From positions 24,081,760 through 24,145,759 of the forward strand of contig OY986973.1 in assembly GCA_963920575.1 (NCBI GenBank): a stretch of DNA of 64,000 nucleotides, written 5' to 3'. Source of the DNA: Narthecium ossifragum. Taxonomy: Eukaryota > Streptophyta > Magnoliopsida > Dioscoreales > Nartheciaceae. The translations under genes and the position numbers were made by a program. Of this stretch, positions 33,246 through 44,560 are shown one piece after another (within the stretch, counting starts at the first letter, position 1; every line of letters begins with the position of its first letter). The notes under the pieces were generated by a model. It saw nothing but the letters and a program-made list of their open reading frames with translations. It had not been told where the DNA came from and did not search any database.

Positions 33246-36200
33246 CTTACTTTTCAGAGAAGAATCGGGACACAAAGATAGCAATCTGCATAAAGAAATC
33301 ACAAATGCAATCACTGTGCTTACATTAACTAGCAAGCGTTCTTTTTTTTTTTGTATGCATTGACCAAAGCATGAGTCACAGAATTCCAGCTCCCTATCCC
33401 TATGTGTGCTAAAACCCCCAAAAACATCAGCAAGAATAACCAAAGAAAGAACTCGTATACCCACTTGCAGGAACTGAGCTGAATATTTCCACAAAATCGA
33501 TTATTGCTTCATAAGAGTCCATCCAAAAATTAACAAAAGGGGCAAATGACAAGCAGAAATACACAATCATTATCAAAGGCAAGAAGCAATCTTTACGATT
33601 ATGGAAAGCTTGAAAAGAGCAGTACTCAATTAATCTAAGACGAAATTCTATGTTGGTAGAAATTATATAGCTGAACGAAGTTCAGCAATAGTTGCAACAA
33701 AAACGTGGATGAAGTAGAACTAGTTCAAATTACGCTTTTGAATCAGCAAACTATCAAATTTTCTAAAATCGAATGGATTGCAGAACACATCTAAGTGAAC
33801 GAGATAAGATCCTGGAAAGTATCAAACGCTGTTATAGTGCTCAGATAACGCTGAAAACTCGATTAAAACTGCGCATTGGTATGAAATCGGGCGCACCAAT
33901 ATCTCTCGAATAATCCAACCATTTCCCGCACACTCATCTGTCGCGCCCCGACCCGCGTAGGCCCAACCAGGCCGGGCGACGCGAAGCGGAACCTAACCTA
34001 CTGCGGAAAATTTTGGCGAGGTTTCCCTCTAATCGTAGTGGTTACCCTACAAGTCATAAACATCCTGTATTAAGTACAATTACAAATCTCGAACACCGGA
34101 ACTGGAATAGATACAAAACCTCAAAACAGGGAAATTATACATTTATCACTCCCGTGGGAGACTATCTATAACAAAAAGGGGTAAAACGGTATGATCGCCA
34201 CCTCTCAAGCACCGCCAGACACCGCCACGTCACCAAACACCTGCCCGGTAGGGGCGACCGAAGAAGAGCTCGCACCAGCACCTGCAAAACGCAGCCCGGG
34301 TAGGAGTGAGCACTAAGCTCAGCGGGACACTACACTACGACACTCACAAGGAAGGGAACACAACAGTGTCGCCCCCAAGCAAAGCCTAGGTGTATCACAG
34401 GGGTCCCATAACCCCACCGGACGTCCCAGAACGCAGGCTCCCAGCACTGTGAACTCACAGCAGGACCGTGAACACTACTGGCGGAAAGAACACCGCTGAG
34501 TGGCCCCACTCAAGAGTCAAAGACTGCCGGACGCCGGCTACACCTCAGGACTTGCCTCGAAGCCGACACGACCTCTAAACATCAAACACAACAGTATTCA
34601 AGTCCAACTAACCCTATCATTGAAAAGACTGAATACTACAAATCGAGTCCTGGACCAAACTACCCGCACGGTCCTAAGAGATAGATCCGGGCTACCCGGA
34701 AGCCCCGGATCGGCAACGCCCTAAACAGATGCAACAAGTGCACAATACAATGCATGCTATGAACATGCGCAGAATAGATACATGTAAGCATGCAGCAGGA
34801 TGTGATGATATAAATACAAGGTCTGGGCACGGCACCCTGCCAGCCCGGGGTGGTGAGCAATTATTTAAGGTTTAGGGACTGCTGCAGTGGTACCACCACC
34901 AACTGCCAGCAGTCCACCACAACACCTGCACCGGGAAACAACCCCGCAAACAACAGCTACAAATATAGCAGGTGAAAGCCTTCAGCGCACGCCGGCATCA
35001 AGGCTATGGAAAACTGAAGGGCTACCCGCCCATTTATTCTACACAATCTCAGGAGTCATCACTCCCCTGGTTCACCACTGCCCTATTATAGGGCTAACAT
35101 GCTTAATCGTATATACAAGGTATAAAGCGATAAGTAAAGCCGGCATACCAAGCCCCACGGGCAAAAGCTATGAAAACCCTCTCTGCTACTAAAGGATCGA
35201 TCCTCACCAAGGGAAGGATCGATCTTTTAAGTAACAGTGAGCTTCCCTCACTGTGAGACAAGGAAGATCGATCCTTCCTCCCAGGAAGATCGATCTTTCT
35301 CGGGACAGAGGGCACCCTTCGCGTCGCACCAAGAAAGATCGATCCTTCCTCCCAGGAAGATCGATCTTCTTCGCGACGAAGGGTAACCATGCCACCCAAG
35401 AACCAGGATCGATCTTTTCCAACCAAAAGATCGATCCTTCATCGTGCGTGGCATGACCAACCCATAAGGATCGATCCTTCCTCGAGAAGGATCAATCCCG
35501 ATGGGTTCTCCGGCGTGCTTCCGGCGAGGAATACCGCCGGAAGAAACATCCAAACATGACGAAACTCTGGGATCTGGTAGATCAAGATCCCACGAGTCCA
35601 AAACCGGTAAAATCACTGAAAACCAACAACTATATAATCAGATCTAAGCAAAAGAAGACAAAACAAACCGGAAAACTCAAAACCCCGAAGAGAGATGTCG
35701 GTAGGATCCCTACCGGAGTAAGAGCAGCTTAGATCCAAGCAGCTAGGCCTTGGATCGTTCTCAGAAGCCTTCAAAAATCGCGAGATCTGAGCTCAAATCG
35801 CCGGATTTCAAAAGGGATTCAAGGAAGAAAGTCTCGTCTGCTTTATAGGCAAACGAACCGACTTATGAATGAAGGAAGGATCGATCCTTCATGACGATCT
35901 CACTTGACTTTCTGGCACGAAGAGGATCGATCTCTTAGCCTCAGAGGATCGATCCTTTTTGTGCTGAAAGCTAAATTTAAGCAAGAACTCAAGCCTAAGT
36001 CCGGATCTTTCGATCCCGGGTCCCACTAACCATTCTAAGCAAACATTACCACAAACAAGGTCAGTGTGTGTACAAGCGCGAGTGTGGAACTAGCCGACAA
36101 GGTGCAATTTACCAAATTGCCCTTGCGGCCCACAGCAAGCCACAGGAGGAGAGGGAAGGGTCCTCTGTCTGCGAAGCAAACGGCCCTCGAACACCGATTC

Positions 36201-36370
36201 CTATAGGCAAAAGATCCACATCCTGTCGCCGACCAGCGTCTCCGAAACCCCACTAGCATGCGTGATCAAACAAATGCAATGACGAAGCAATCGAGGGGGT
36301 ACAAAAGGTCGACGACCTGCTCTTCGATGAGATCGAGGAGCTCCCAACCCAGGGGTTGGGTCAGGGTTTT
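33246..36370. other. Intergenic, repeat block with LTR-like start
   Basis: At 33939 the sequence TGTCGCGCCCCGACCC resembles the start of many plant LTRs (TGTCACGxCCCG). From there to about 36060 the base composition changes to higher GC, and no protein domain is seen. About a dozen GATCGATC motifs lie between 35195 and 35955. I could not find a matching LTR end or target duplication. Confidence 0.5.
35195..35955. repeat. GATCGATC-rich block
   Basis: The 8-base palindrome GATCGATC occurs about twelve times, nine of them between 35195 and 35475, usually as paired GGATCGATCC / AGATCGATCT with 10-40 bases between. Some copies are degenerate (GGATCAATCC). The same motif clusters at 2020-2145. Regular spacing is not exact, so it is a motif cluster more than a simple tandem array. 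Confidence 0.8.
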
Positions 36371-36962
36371 AGGGCTTGTTTGGTTTGAGCGACTCAGGGT
36401 GATGCGATGCACCCTCATACACCGATCCCTATTTGGTTCGCATGATGCAACGTGCAATGCATCTTGATACTCCGATCCATCGTTTGGTTCACACGATGTA
36501 TCACGCGAGTACGCGACGCATGCATCACACGATGCATTTTTAGTTGATTTCGTGCATCATATGAAACGGCCAAAATGGACGTTTCATACGATGCACCCTC
36601 GTGCGAGTTTTCACCGGCGAACCCAACACTGACCAAAAGCAAACCAAACATAATATAATAAAATTTTAATATATATATTCTATATTAAAATTTAACTTTA
36701 TGGCATCATTATGTGAACTTTATATGAATAATATATATATTATTGAGATATATAATATATATATTATTGAGATTAAAATAATATAATATTTTAATTTGTA
36801 TATTAAAATTTAACTTTATTGCATCATTATGTGAACTTTATATGAATAATATATATATTATTGAGATATATAATATATATATTATTGAGATTAAAATAAT
36901 ATAATATTTTAATTTGTATATTAAAATTTAACTTTATTGCATCATTATGTGAACTTTATATG

Positions 36963-37024
<62 letters not shown>

Positions 37025-37333
37025 TTATTCATATAATGATACAATAAAGTTAAATTTCAATATATATATAATATGAAAATATCATATAATATATATTAAA
37101 ATTGTAATATATATATTAAAATTTAACTTTATTACATCATTATGTGAAAATTATACGAATAATATATATATATATATTATTTTAATGTGAACATTATATA
37201 AATAATGTTATATCATATGATCTCAAAGGTAAACCAAACATCAGCATTAGATGGCCGATGAATGCATCCCACGATTACATACATGCATCCTATGATCATG
37301 TGTACCAGCTATTTGCCTAACCAAACGCGCCCT
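36371..37333. mobile_element. Fold-back element with AT-rich 118-bp repeats
   Basis: The ends are inverted: AGGGCTTGTTTGGTT at 36371 and AACCAAACGCGCCCT ending at 37333. Inside, a unit of 118 bp starting TATATTAAAATTTAACTTTA repeats at 36681, 36799 and 36917. It is followed by a long TA run (about 36965-37018) and an inverted partial copy (ATAATGATACAATAAAGTTA). There is no coding capacity. Superfamily not assigned; I found no clear target duplication. Confidence 0.65.
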
Positions 37334-38199
37334 TTGACTAGATCGATAAGGTCACTGTGAGAGAGAGTGTGTGTGTGAGAGAGAGAGAGTGGGTGGGGGG
37401 ATGTTTGATGGATTTATTAGTTATTAATACATGATTAATTGCACCAGGTACACTCGCTCTAAGAGCCGCACATCATCCTCGATGGACCCGAGTGGGACCC
37501 ATAAATACACGCTCTGTACTTTCTTCAGTTGCGGAATTTTAAAATGCCATTTTCGATGCCACTGATTTATTAAGAGCTCTGATTTATTATATATATTTAA
37601 GAGCTTATTAAGCATTATAATGTTTCTTTTTCAATGCTGAGTTAATTATTAATTCAAATATGACAGACATAATTCTATAAAAAGTAAAAACCCAATATAT
37701 ACTATATTTTGTATTATACAATGCATTAATGACTCTATTATCAATTTGTACATATATCCTTCAAGATTGAAGATTTGTGTATACAGAGAGATATGTCATT
37801 TATCGATAACTCATTATTTATTAATTGATCTAATCTATCGATAGTTGATCCAGTCCACTATCGATATATTAAAACAAAAATCAATAATAGGCTATCAATA
37901 AGTGACATGTGTACTCTATCCATGTACACATACCACTGCTCATCCTTCAAATACACGAGGATCGGATCAAATGTTATTCTTCGGACACAACGATGCTTCG
38001 ATGTTAACAACTTGGATCCAATCCAAACTTTTTAATCATAAGGCCACACCCATTATAAAAAGACCAAGTAAACCATGATTAGCGACCAGCTCATGCAGCT
38101 AGCCTCAGGTATAGCGCTCGTCGGTGCCGCGCATCTTCGGGTGCTGGCTACCGACACGGGAATTATGCATCGCCGATGCCGATCAGTGTCAGTGGCGGT

Positions 38200-38701
38200 G
38201 CCGATCGGGCGCGACTCCGTTGCCCCTGGGCTTGATGTAGCCTCCGATGGGTTCGCCTATGCTGTGCACGGGCAGCGCGGTGGTTGGGTGGTGGTGGTCG
38301 CCATCATGTCCACCGCCTGCCGCTGCGGCGTTGTACCGGATGGCCTGTTGCTTCTGTGCCTCCGTTTGGTGTATCTTCTCATCTCTCCGGTGCTCGGCCG
38401 CCTCCTTTTCCGACGGATGGTCGGCTTGAATCTTTTTCCACCAGGAAAAATGCACACGGTCAACTAGTCAACGCGTCACAACGGATCCAATTAGCCCAAG
38501 ATTACGATCACCGGCAGTGAGAATGACGTAAAGAAAGGAAGTAGTGAGAGTGAGGTAAAGAAAGGAAGTAGTCGTATAGTGTAAGAGAAAGACCTCCTGG
38601 ATGACGACGGCGTTGGTCTTCTCCATTCCGGACTTCACCGACACACCTATGCTCGCCGCGGCCTCCTTCACCGCCGCCACAGCGTCCTTCCCGGCATGCA
38701 T
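38200..38701 (-). pseudogene. LEA_1 family pseudogene (copy A)
   Basis: A broken duplicate of the intact group-1 LEA gene at 48991-49560. Exon 1 (38701-38594) is still open: MHAGKDAVAAVKEAAASIGV, then SVKSGMEKTNAVVIQE, with a usable donor. In exon 2 the acceptor CAG has become CTG (38442-38444 on the minus strand), and one extra A in the run at 38433-38437 (GTGGAAAAAG for GTGGAAAAG) shifts the frame. Even in its best frame the protein then stops near 38189 after GVAPDRHRH, well short of copy B. The ATG is only 55 bases from a hAT-type insertion. No intact product is expected. Confidence 0.85.
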
Positions 38702-38756
38702 CTCTCCTCCTCTTTATCCCCCCCCTCTCTCTAGCTATCTCTTAACTTGTTTTGCG

Positions 38757-39285
38757 TAGAGATTGCAAAATCGACCGCACCGTTGGATAACCGAGCCGAT
38801 CCGCCCCGCTATCCACCCCGACCGAACAGATATGGTATAGATTTTTTACCCGTGGATACGGATATGGTTTATAAAATTAAAACCCACATGGGTACGGGGC
38901 GGATTATGGTATTGGGTAACATCCGCCTCGCTATCCACCCCGCCTCGATATATGAATATTGGTTTTTGAATGTTGGTTTGGTGGATTTTAGAGAGTCTAT
39001 TTTTGTAATAATACTCTAATGGAGACTAAATGCCGATGACTGTTTGGTGGATCTAGATTTTAGAGACTGGATGTTGATGATAGTTTGGTGGATTTAGATT
39101 TAGATTTTAAAGACTGAATGCTGATTGAATGATTTTTTTTAGATTTTACGAATAACCGTGGGTTGCAGGTAATATCTGCGTACCCGCGGGGACGGTTATG
39201 ATCCGCGATACCTATTATCCGCACAGGAATGGAGCGGAGGAGTGTGGAAACGGGGACGGATATTTCCGTCCCGTTGCCATCACTA
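38757..39285. mobile_element. Non-autonomous hAT-type insertion (529 bp)
   Basis: The ends are inverted and imperfect: TAGAGATTGCAAAATCG at the left, and at the right the complement of TAGTGATGGCAACGGGACGG. Flanking 8-mers GTTTTGCG (38749-38756) and GTTTTGTG (39286-39293) look like an 8-bp target duplication with one change. The duplicate segment at 49630 reads straight through (CTTGTTTCGTGGCACCGG), giving the empty site. Inside, the two halves are partly complementary (CCGCTATCCACCCCG, CCGCGGGGACGGTTATG). No transposase remains. Confidence 0.85.
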
Positions 39286-39420
39286 GTTTTGTGGCACCGG
39301 AGACGCAAGAGTGGCAGCTTTGTTATATCGTCACCCGCGAGGGTTACTTTTTACGTAGAGAGGACGCGTGGGTGGGCACCTTGAATCATGCAATTCTTGG
39401 GGATTGGATGTGGGTCTAAT

Positions 39421-39895
39421 GGGCTGCTATTTAGGACTGGGCCTTGACAACCGCTGTTGTTCTATATTGGATACTAGCCCAAAGGCCGAGGTCTGACCTC
39501 TGGCCGAAGACCTCGGCCCAAAGGCATGTGCGAACCGAGGGGCTCCCTACGGGCAAGCTCCGCCTTCGCACGTGCGACAGGCATAACCGAACTTATATAT
39601 AAGCCTCTCGTACATAGGGCAATCACGTCATTCGAAGATCTCTCGGGCCTGTTTGAATCTCGAAGAGCCTCGTCTCTACCGCCAGGAGCGAGCATTATGT
39701 GAGAAAGTACCTACCGTGCGGGCTAGTATGTCACCCTACGATAGAATTCCAATATGAAAGCACGAATCTTAATGTCGACGATACTAGGCTAAAGAAGCCC
39801 TCCGCAGGATACTATACATGGGACTGGATATTGGTCCGTTGCTGATGTGTTTTGTCATCTTTTGCCGCGCGGGCTCCAAGCGCCCCTAACAAACT
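39421..39895. other. Intergenic, possible LTR fragment
   Basis: A GC-rich block (GGCCGAGGTCTGACCTC, GACCTCGGCCCAAAGGC, ...GCGCCCCTAACA) with a TATATAA at about 39595 looks like an LTR fragment, but no target duplication or partner was found. The C3H gene leader follows from about 39950. Confidence 0.4.
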
Positions 39896-40088
39896 AGATT
39901 TGAGACTCACGTGTGAAGTCCACGCCATAAATTTCTCCTCCTCCCAAAAACGATACCTCTTTTTTCGAGACCCTTTAGTTTCCACTCCGCCGAAACCCTA
40001 GCTAGGGCTCTCTCGTCCCTGCGGCTTGCTCTCGTTCGGCTTCTGAGGGTTTCGATTTCTTGGTTTCGGTTCGGATCAGGAGCGCGTG

Positions 40089-43000
40089 ATGGATTCCGTT
40101 GGTGCTGCGCGGAAGAGGGGGAGGCCGGACGGCTCGGCGAACGGCAGCGCCGCCGCTGGCGGCCCGAAGCGGCTCAAAGGTAAGCAGTTCTTGGCATTGT
40201 TGGTTCCTTTCGCATCCCTTTGTTCGTATAGTGGTTCTTCGAGGTTACCTAGAGTTCTCGTGGAGCTTATAGGTTTTGGAGTTGGTAGTCAGTTGATCTA
40301 TGTCTTTTGGTGCGTATTCTTGATTTCTGAAGCCATAAAGTGTCTTTTGGTCGGATCTGAACCGTGTGCCATTTTTGCCAATGTATTTCTCTTTTTTAGT
40401 TTAGAGGCATGTTCGTGGATTCACATTCATATTGATTTATGGCCATTAGCTATGTTTTGCGTTTTTGAAATATATCTGTTTACTTTTCTTGGCCTTCACT
40501 TGTTCTTTTGGTGTACTTGTAGGATTTCAGATACGCATTATTGATTTTTATTGGTTAATCTGCCTTCTTTTTTTTGGTGAAGCAATTGAGTTTGGTACTC
40601 ATGGTATTGTTCCTTCGATTACCCTCGATGGGAAAGTTTAGGTTGTATTCTGCTGGATAACTTTCTTTCTCCATTATGAATTGAAAGTTTCTAGGCGTGG
40701 ATGAAAGTGAAAACATTGCGTTCTTATGAAGTTGTGGTTTTCCAAATAGCCGAATGCACATTGTATTATTCATTCTATCCTTAAGAACTTGAAGTCACGG
40801 ATGGATGCACACATAGTAATGTGTAAAGAGTGTCTAGACACTTTGGAGGTAATTGCGAAGAGGGCTTCGGTTCAACTAATCCTTCGAAGTTATACTTTCA
40901 ATGTCAAGCTCATTAAATCCCACATTGCTTGCAAATCTTTCTGCTGGATGGTCGCTCCAAGAGCACAATTGGTTTTAAGAAAGTATTCAATTTCGTCTAG
41001 TTTATGCAGACAATTGGTTATTTGGATAATGTTAGGATGTACAATACATTATTTAGCTGTCAAGATTAGTCAATCAAATTTTAACTGAAGAACCATAATT
41101 AATGTCATGGAACAGACATGGACTCTTTTCAACCTGGTATAGGAAGCAAATCGAAGCCATGCACCAAGTTTTTCAGGTTCTAATCTTAACTTATTCAAGA
41201 CAATACTTATAATGCAAACCTTCTGTAATTTATTTATAAATGAGTGAAAGATCCCTTTAGGTTCTTTTAATCTTTGGAATGCATATCATAATACTAATGA
41301 ATCAAAATTTGAGCTTTTGATACAGGTTTTTGTGCTCTAATCCAAATAACATGATTTTTGAGTCGCGTAATTTGGAATTTGCGACAGTGCAATTTGGATG
41401 CTAAAACAGAGCAAGCTAGACAGAAAGCTTCACATAACTTGGCCATTCGGGAGACGTGGTTAAAAGCAATATTATATATTCAGTTGTAAAATTAATGTCA
41501 TAGCTCTTGTTTACAAACTATTTATTCTTTTGTGTGCCTCGTTTTCTCTTTTTCTCTTTTTTTTTTCTTTTTTGGATTACACTTGCATTACATTTCATCG
41601 ATTTTAACTTTTTGTCATCGTCATACCTATTTACTGGCCCGTACTTTCTTATAAACCAGGAAATTTTGCTTTTTGTTTTTCAAGTTTCTATTCTGTGAGT
41701 TATAAACTCTATGTTTCTCTCAATCTGTCAAGTATATGAGGAAAGTAACCACCAAAATGTTAGATTATTTTGCAACTTGAATGTGGAGTACTATGATTAA
41801 ATTTCTAGGGGACTGAAGAATCGCCAGGTAACCTGAAACTAGATGGGGATAATCGAATTTAGGTTCTTAAATTCGACTTGTGTTGCTCTTTTACTATGAT
41901 TTGACACGGCAGATATAACTTCTCTAGTTGGAAGTGAGAATGCTTGCAAGAAAGATTTTATTGAGATGTTCACAGGATCAAGAATATTTGAAGCTTTTTA
42001 TGCCTATTACAATAGGCTAATTACTTAGGAAGATCACAGTAAACTGAGCTACACTTTGGACGTTGTTCAGCTCAGATTAGTATTCAGATTGACCACCTTA
42101 AATTTATTGATTTTAACTTGCAATAGCTTGTGTTGCTATTATGTCCTTATTCAGTTTGTTGTGCAACTATGTATTTAGATCTCTAGTGTTGATGAGGAAA
42201 GCCTCAGTATGCTTCTTTTTTCTTTCACGAATTTCTTGTAGGGTAGTTAGTGGCAGTTTAGGAGCACCAAATAACGATTCAAATGCCAAAGTTGCCACTT
42301 GTCCATAGTAATTCCGGCCGCCCAATGTTTAGTTCATGATGTGTGCGTTTTACCACTTTAACCATCACATCTTAGCCTACCTGTTTTTCTTAGTGATCGC
42401 ATATATTGCTATTAGCTTCAATGGAAAGCCATGAGATTGATTATCTTCTCATAGCCGTTATGCCAGATGAGCTTGATGATTCTGTTGTTCGATCCTACAG
42501 CAAGCCCTGTCTTGTATGTGTGGTAGACTTCATGGTTAAAGTGGTAAAACACACATCTGCTGAAGATCGTCAACATGTTATTTGATTTGTTTCTTGCATC
42601 GTGCCTTGTTATATTGCACTTTGTCTAGTTAAAAGGACCTCTAGTTTTTCACATTCTCGTTAAGAAATTTGATCTACTGCCTGTACATTTCCTAGTGGCC
42701 AGTTTGTCTTGGATTTTGCTTTGTTTGTAAGATCCTAATCCACCTGCTTCATTCCCTTGTTATGACCTTGTTTGCTGTGACTTTCATTGTTATTGTTGAT
42801 TTTCACCAAGATCTCAGCTTTGCAGCACAAGTTGAATTTGTGATAGTATGACCTTAGCATGGAATAAAATTGTTGCAATGTTCTCCATGATGCAGGATGA
42901 GATATGTGACAAAAATTTCTGTGAAATCTCAAGACAGTGTTTAATGTTTCAATGCACTGAATAATCTTCTTCCTTGTGAAAGACCATTTGGCATGCTACT

Positions 43001-44053
43001 CTGATGTAGACTATTGATTGTTACGTTGGTGGCTCTAGTATTATAGTATTGCAAAGCTTTGTTCCTGACGCTAGTGATTTTTGAAGCATTCTTAGTGGTG
43101 CCTTTGGGTGAAAAATTCCAGAACTGGGGTTCTTAATGGAACGGCTATATAAGTATTTATTGTTTAACTTGTTCTTAGTAGTTAGCTGTGCCTTTTATTT
43201 GGTACAAGGAATGTTAATTTACCAATGATCCCGTGTAATTGTTGTCCTTTCTTTGCTGTTAAAAGTAAAGGCTCTTTTCATGCCTTCTTTATGCAGCACT
43301 GCTGGTTGCCCGTTTGGAGAGGGCTGTCATTTCCTCCACTATGTACCTGGTGGCATCAATGCGGTTGCACAGATGACTAACCTGGGCAACCCAGCTCTTC
43401 CTCCTCCAAGAAGCCAAATGGCTTCTGCTATTCCTGATACGTCAGGGGCTCCTATTGTTAAGACCCGGTTATGCAACAAGTTCAACACGCCTGAAGGCTG
43501 TAGATTCGGGGAGAAGTGCCATTTTGCTCATGGGGAGAGGGAGCTTGGTAAGCCAATTGCACCATCTCATGATGGGCCCATGGCCCCTCCAATGGGTCCA
43601 AGAGTGGCTGGTCGTATTGAGCAGCCCCCTCCACCTGGGCTTGGCTCCTTTGGTGCTTCAGCTACTGCCAAGATCAGTGTGGATGCCTCGCTTGCTGGTG
43701 CCATCATTGGAAAGGCTGGGGTGAACTCTAAGCAGATCTGCCGCATGACCGGAGCAAGGCTGTCTATTCGGGATCATGAAGCAGACCCCAACCTGCGGAA
43801 CATTGAGCTGGAGGGTACCTTCGACCAGATCAAGCATGCTAGTGCCATGGTCAGGGAGCTGATTATGAACATAAGCTCGGCTGCTCCCCCACCAATGAAG
43901 AACCATGGTGGTCCAGCCCCTGGTGGTCCTGGAGGCCCTGGAGGAAATTACAAGACCAAGCTCTGCGAAAACTTTACGAAGGGAGCCTGCACGTTTGGCG
44001 ATCGATGCCATTTTGCTCACGGTGCAAATGAATTGCGCAAAACTGTTGCTTGA
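40089..44053 (+). CDS. CCCH zinc-finger and KH-domain RNA-binding protein
   Basis: Likely RNA-binding regulator of the plant CCCH-KH-CCCH group (zinc finger CCCH domain-containing protein 14/52 type). Exons: 40089-40179, 41116-41176, 43297-44053; 302 residues. CCCH finger 1 is C46-x8-C55-x5-C61-x3-H65, split by intron 2. Finger 2 is C110-x8-C119-x5-C125-x3-H129. The KH domain lies at about 174-244 with the GKAG loop at 189-192. Finger 3 is C274-x7-C282-x5-C288-x3-H292. The short N-terminus holds basic runs (RKRGRPDG, PKRLK) that could direct it to the nucleus. The second exon is only 61 nt and was recovered by frame and motif (DMDSFQPGIGSKSKPCTKFF). Intron 2 is 2.1 kb with an inverted repeat inside. 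Confidence 0.94.
42342..42555. repeat. Inverted repeat in C3H intron 2
   Basis: TGTGCGTTTTACCACTTTAA (from 42342, continuing CCAT) is complemented by ATGGTTAAAGTGGTAAAACA (from 42532, continuing CACA). The 24-base arms with two mismatches are about 166 bases apart. It may be the ends of a small element; no flanking duplication was identified. Confidence 0.6.
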
Positions 44054-44560
44054 GATGTGACCCCTTGGGTGATCTTATTAAATTTTCGTTTGGATCCTTT
44101 TTATTTGGATTTTATGCAGTAAGATACACTAGTCATTCCCCTCCTTGCTCTTCTTTCGTTCTCCTGTTGATGTCGATGTTGATTGGTTAGAAATTGAAAT
44201 ATCCAGCCTGTAGGGGTGAGGTACTTGTGATTCATGCTTGATGTTTTGCTTCGCATGTATATACTCTTAAATTTTGTGGTATTGAATGAATGCATGCAAC
44301 CTTCCCAAAGATAAATTGTTAAGTAGCACTTCCTTTAGATTGTTGCTGAAAGATGTTGTAGAGATGGCGGCGATTTTGTTATGTCAAGGAGAAAACTTCT
44401 TCTTAAATAGCTTTCTAGTGGATTGCAAAGTTCCCAGCAAGCTAATTTGTGGATGAGTGAATACAGGGATTTTCGCACAAACTCCATGCAATACACTGAG
44501 ATGTAGCCTTCAACAAAGGCATCCAATCAGTGGATGAATTAAGAATTTGATATATGTTTG
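44054..44560. other. Intergenic between convergent C3H and NTAN1 genes
   Basis: Only about 500 bases separate the C3H stop from the NTAN1 stop; both 3' leaders must lie here. No further gene or element seen. Confidence 0.6.

Larger units (their letters stand above)
37404..39381. repeat. Segmental duplication, copy A (LEA pseudogene side)
   Basis: This segment matches 48511-49723 over its length: TTTGATGGATTTATTAGTTA at the left, GAGAGCCGCACATCATCCTC, the LEA gene, and GAGGACGCGTGGGTGGGCAC at the right. Copy A is longer mainly because of the 529-bp insertion at 38757-39285. Both copies are in the same orientation, about 11 kb apart. Confidence 0.85.

Noticed and set aside
32910..33494. 194-aa minus-strand open frame as a whole gene
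   Set aside because: Only the part from the Met at 33245 to 32969 matches enoyl-ACP reductase; the rest is upstream leader and intron.
38075..38467. 130-aa plus-strand frame opposite the LEA pseudogene
   Set aside because: Antisense shadow; the equivalent shadow occurs opposite the intact LEA copy at 48967-49398.
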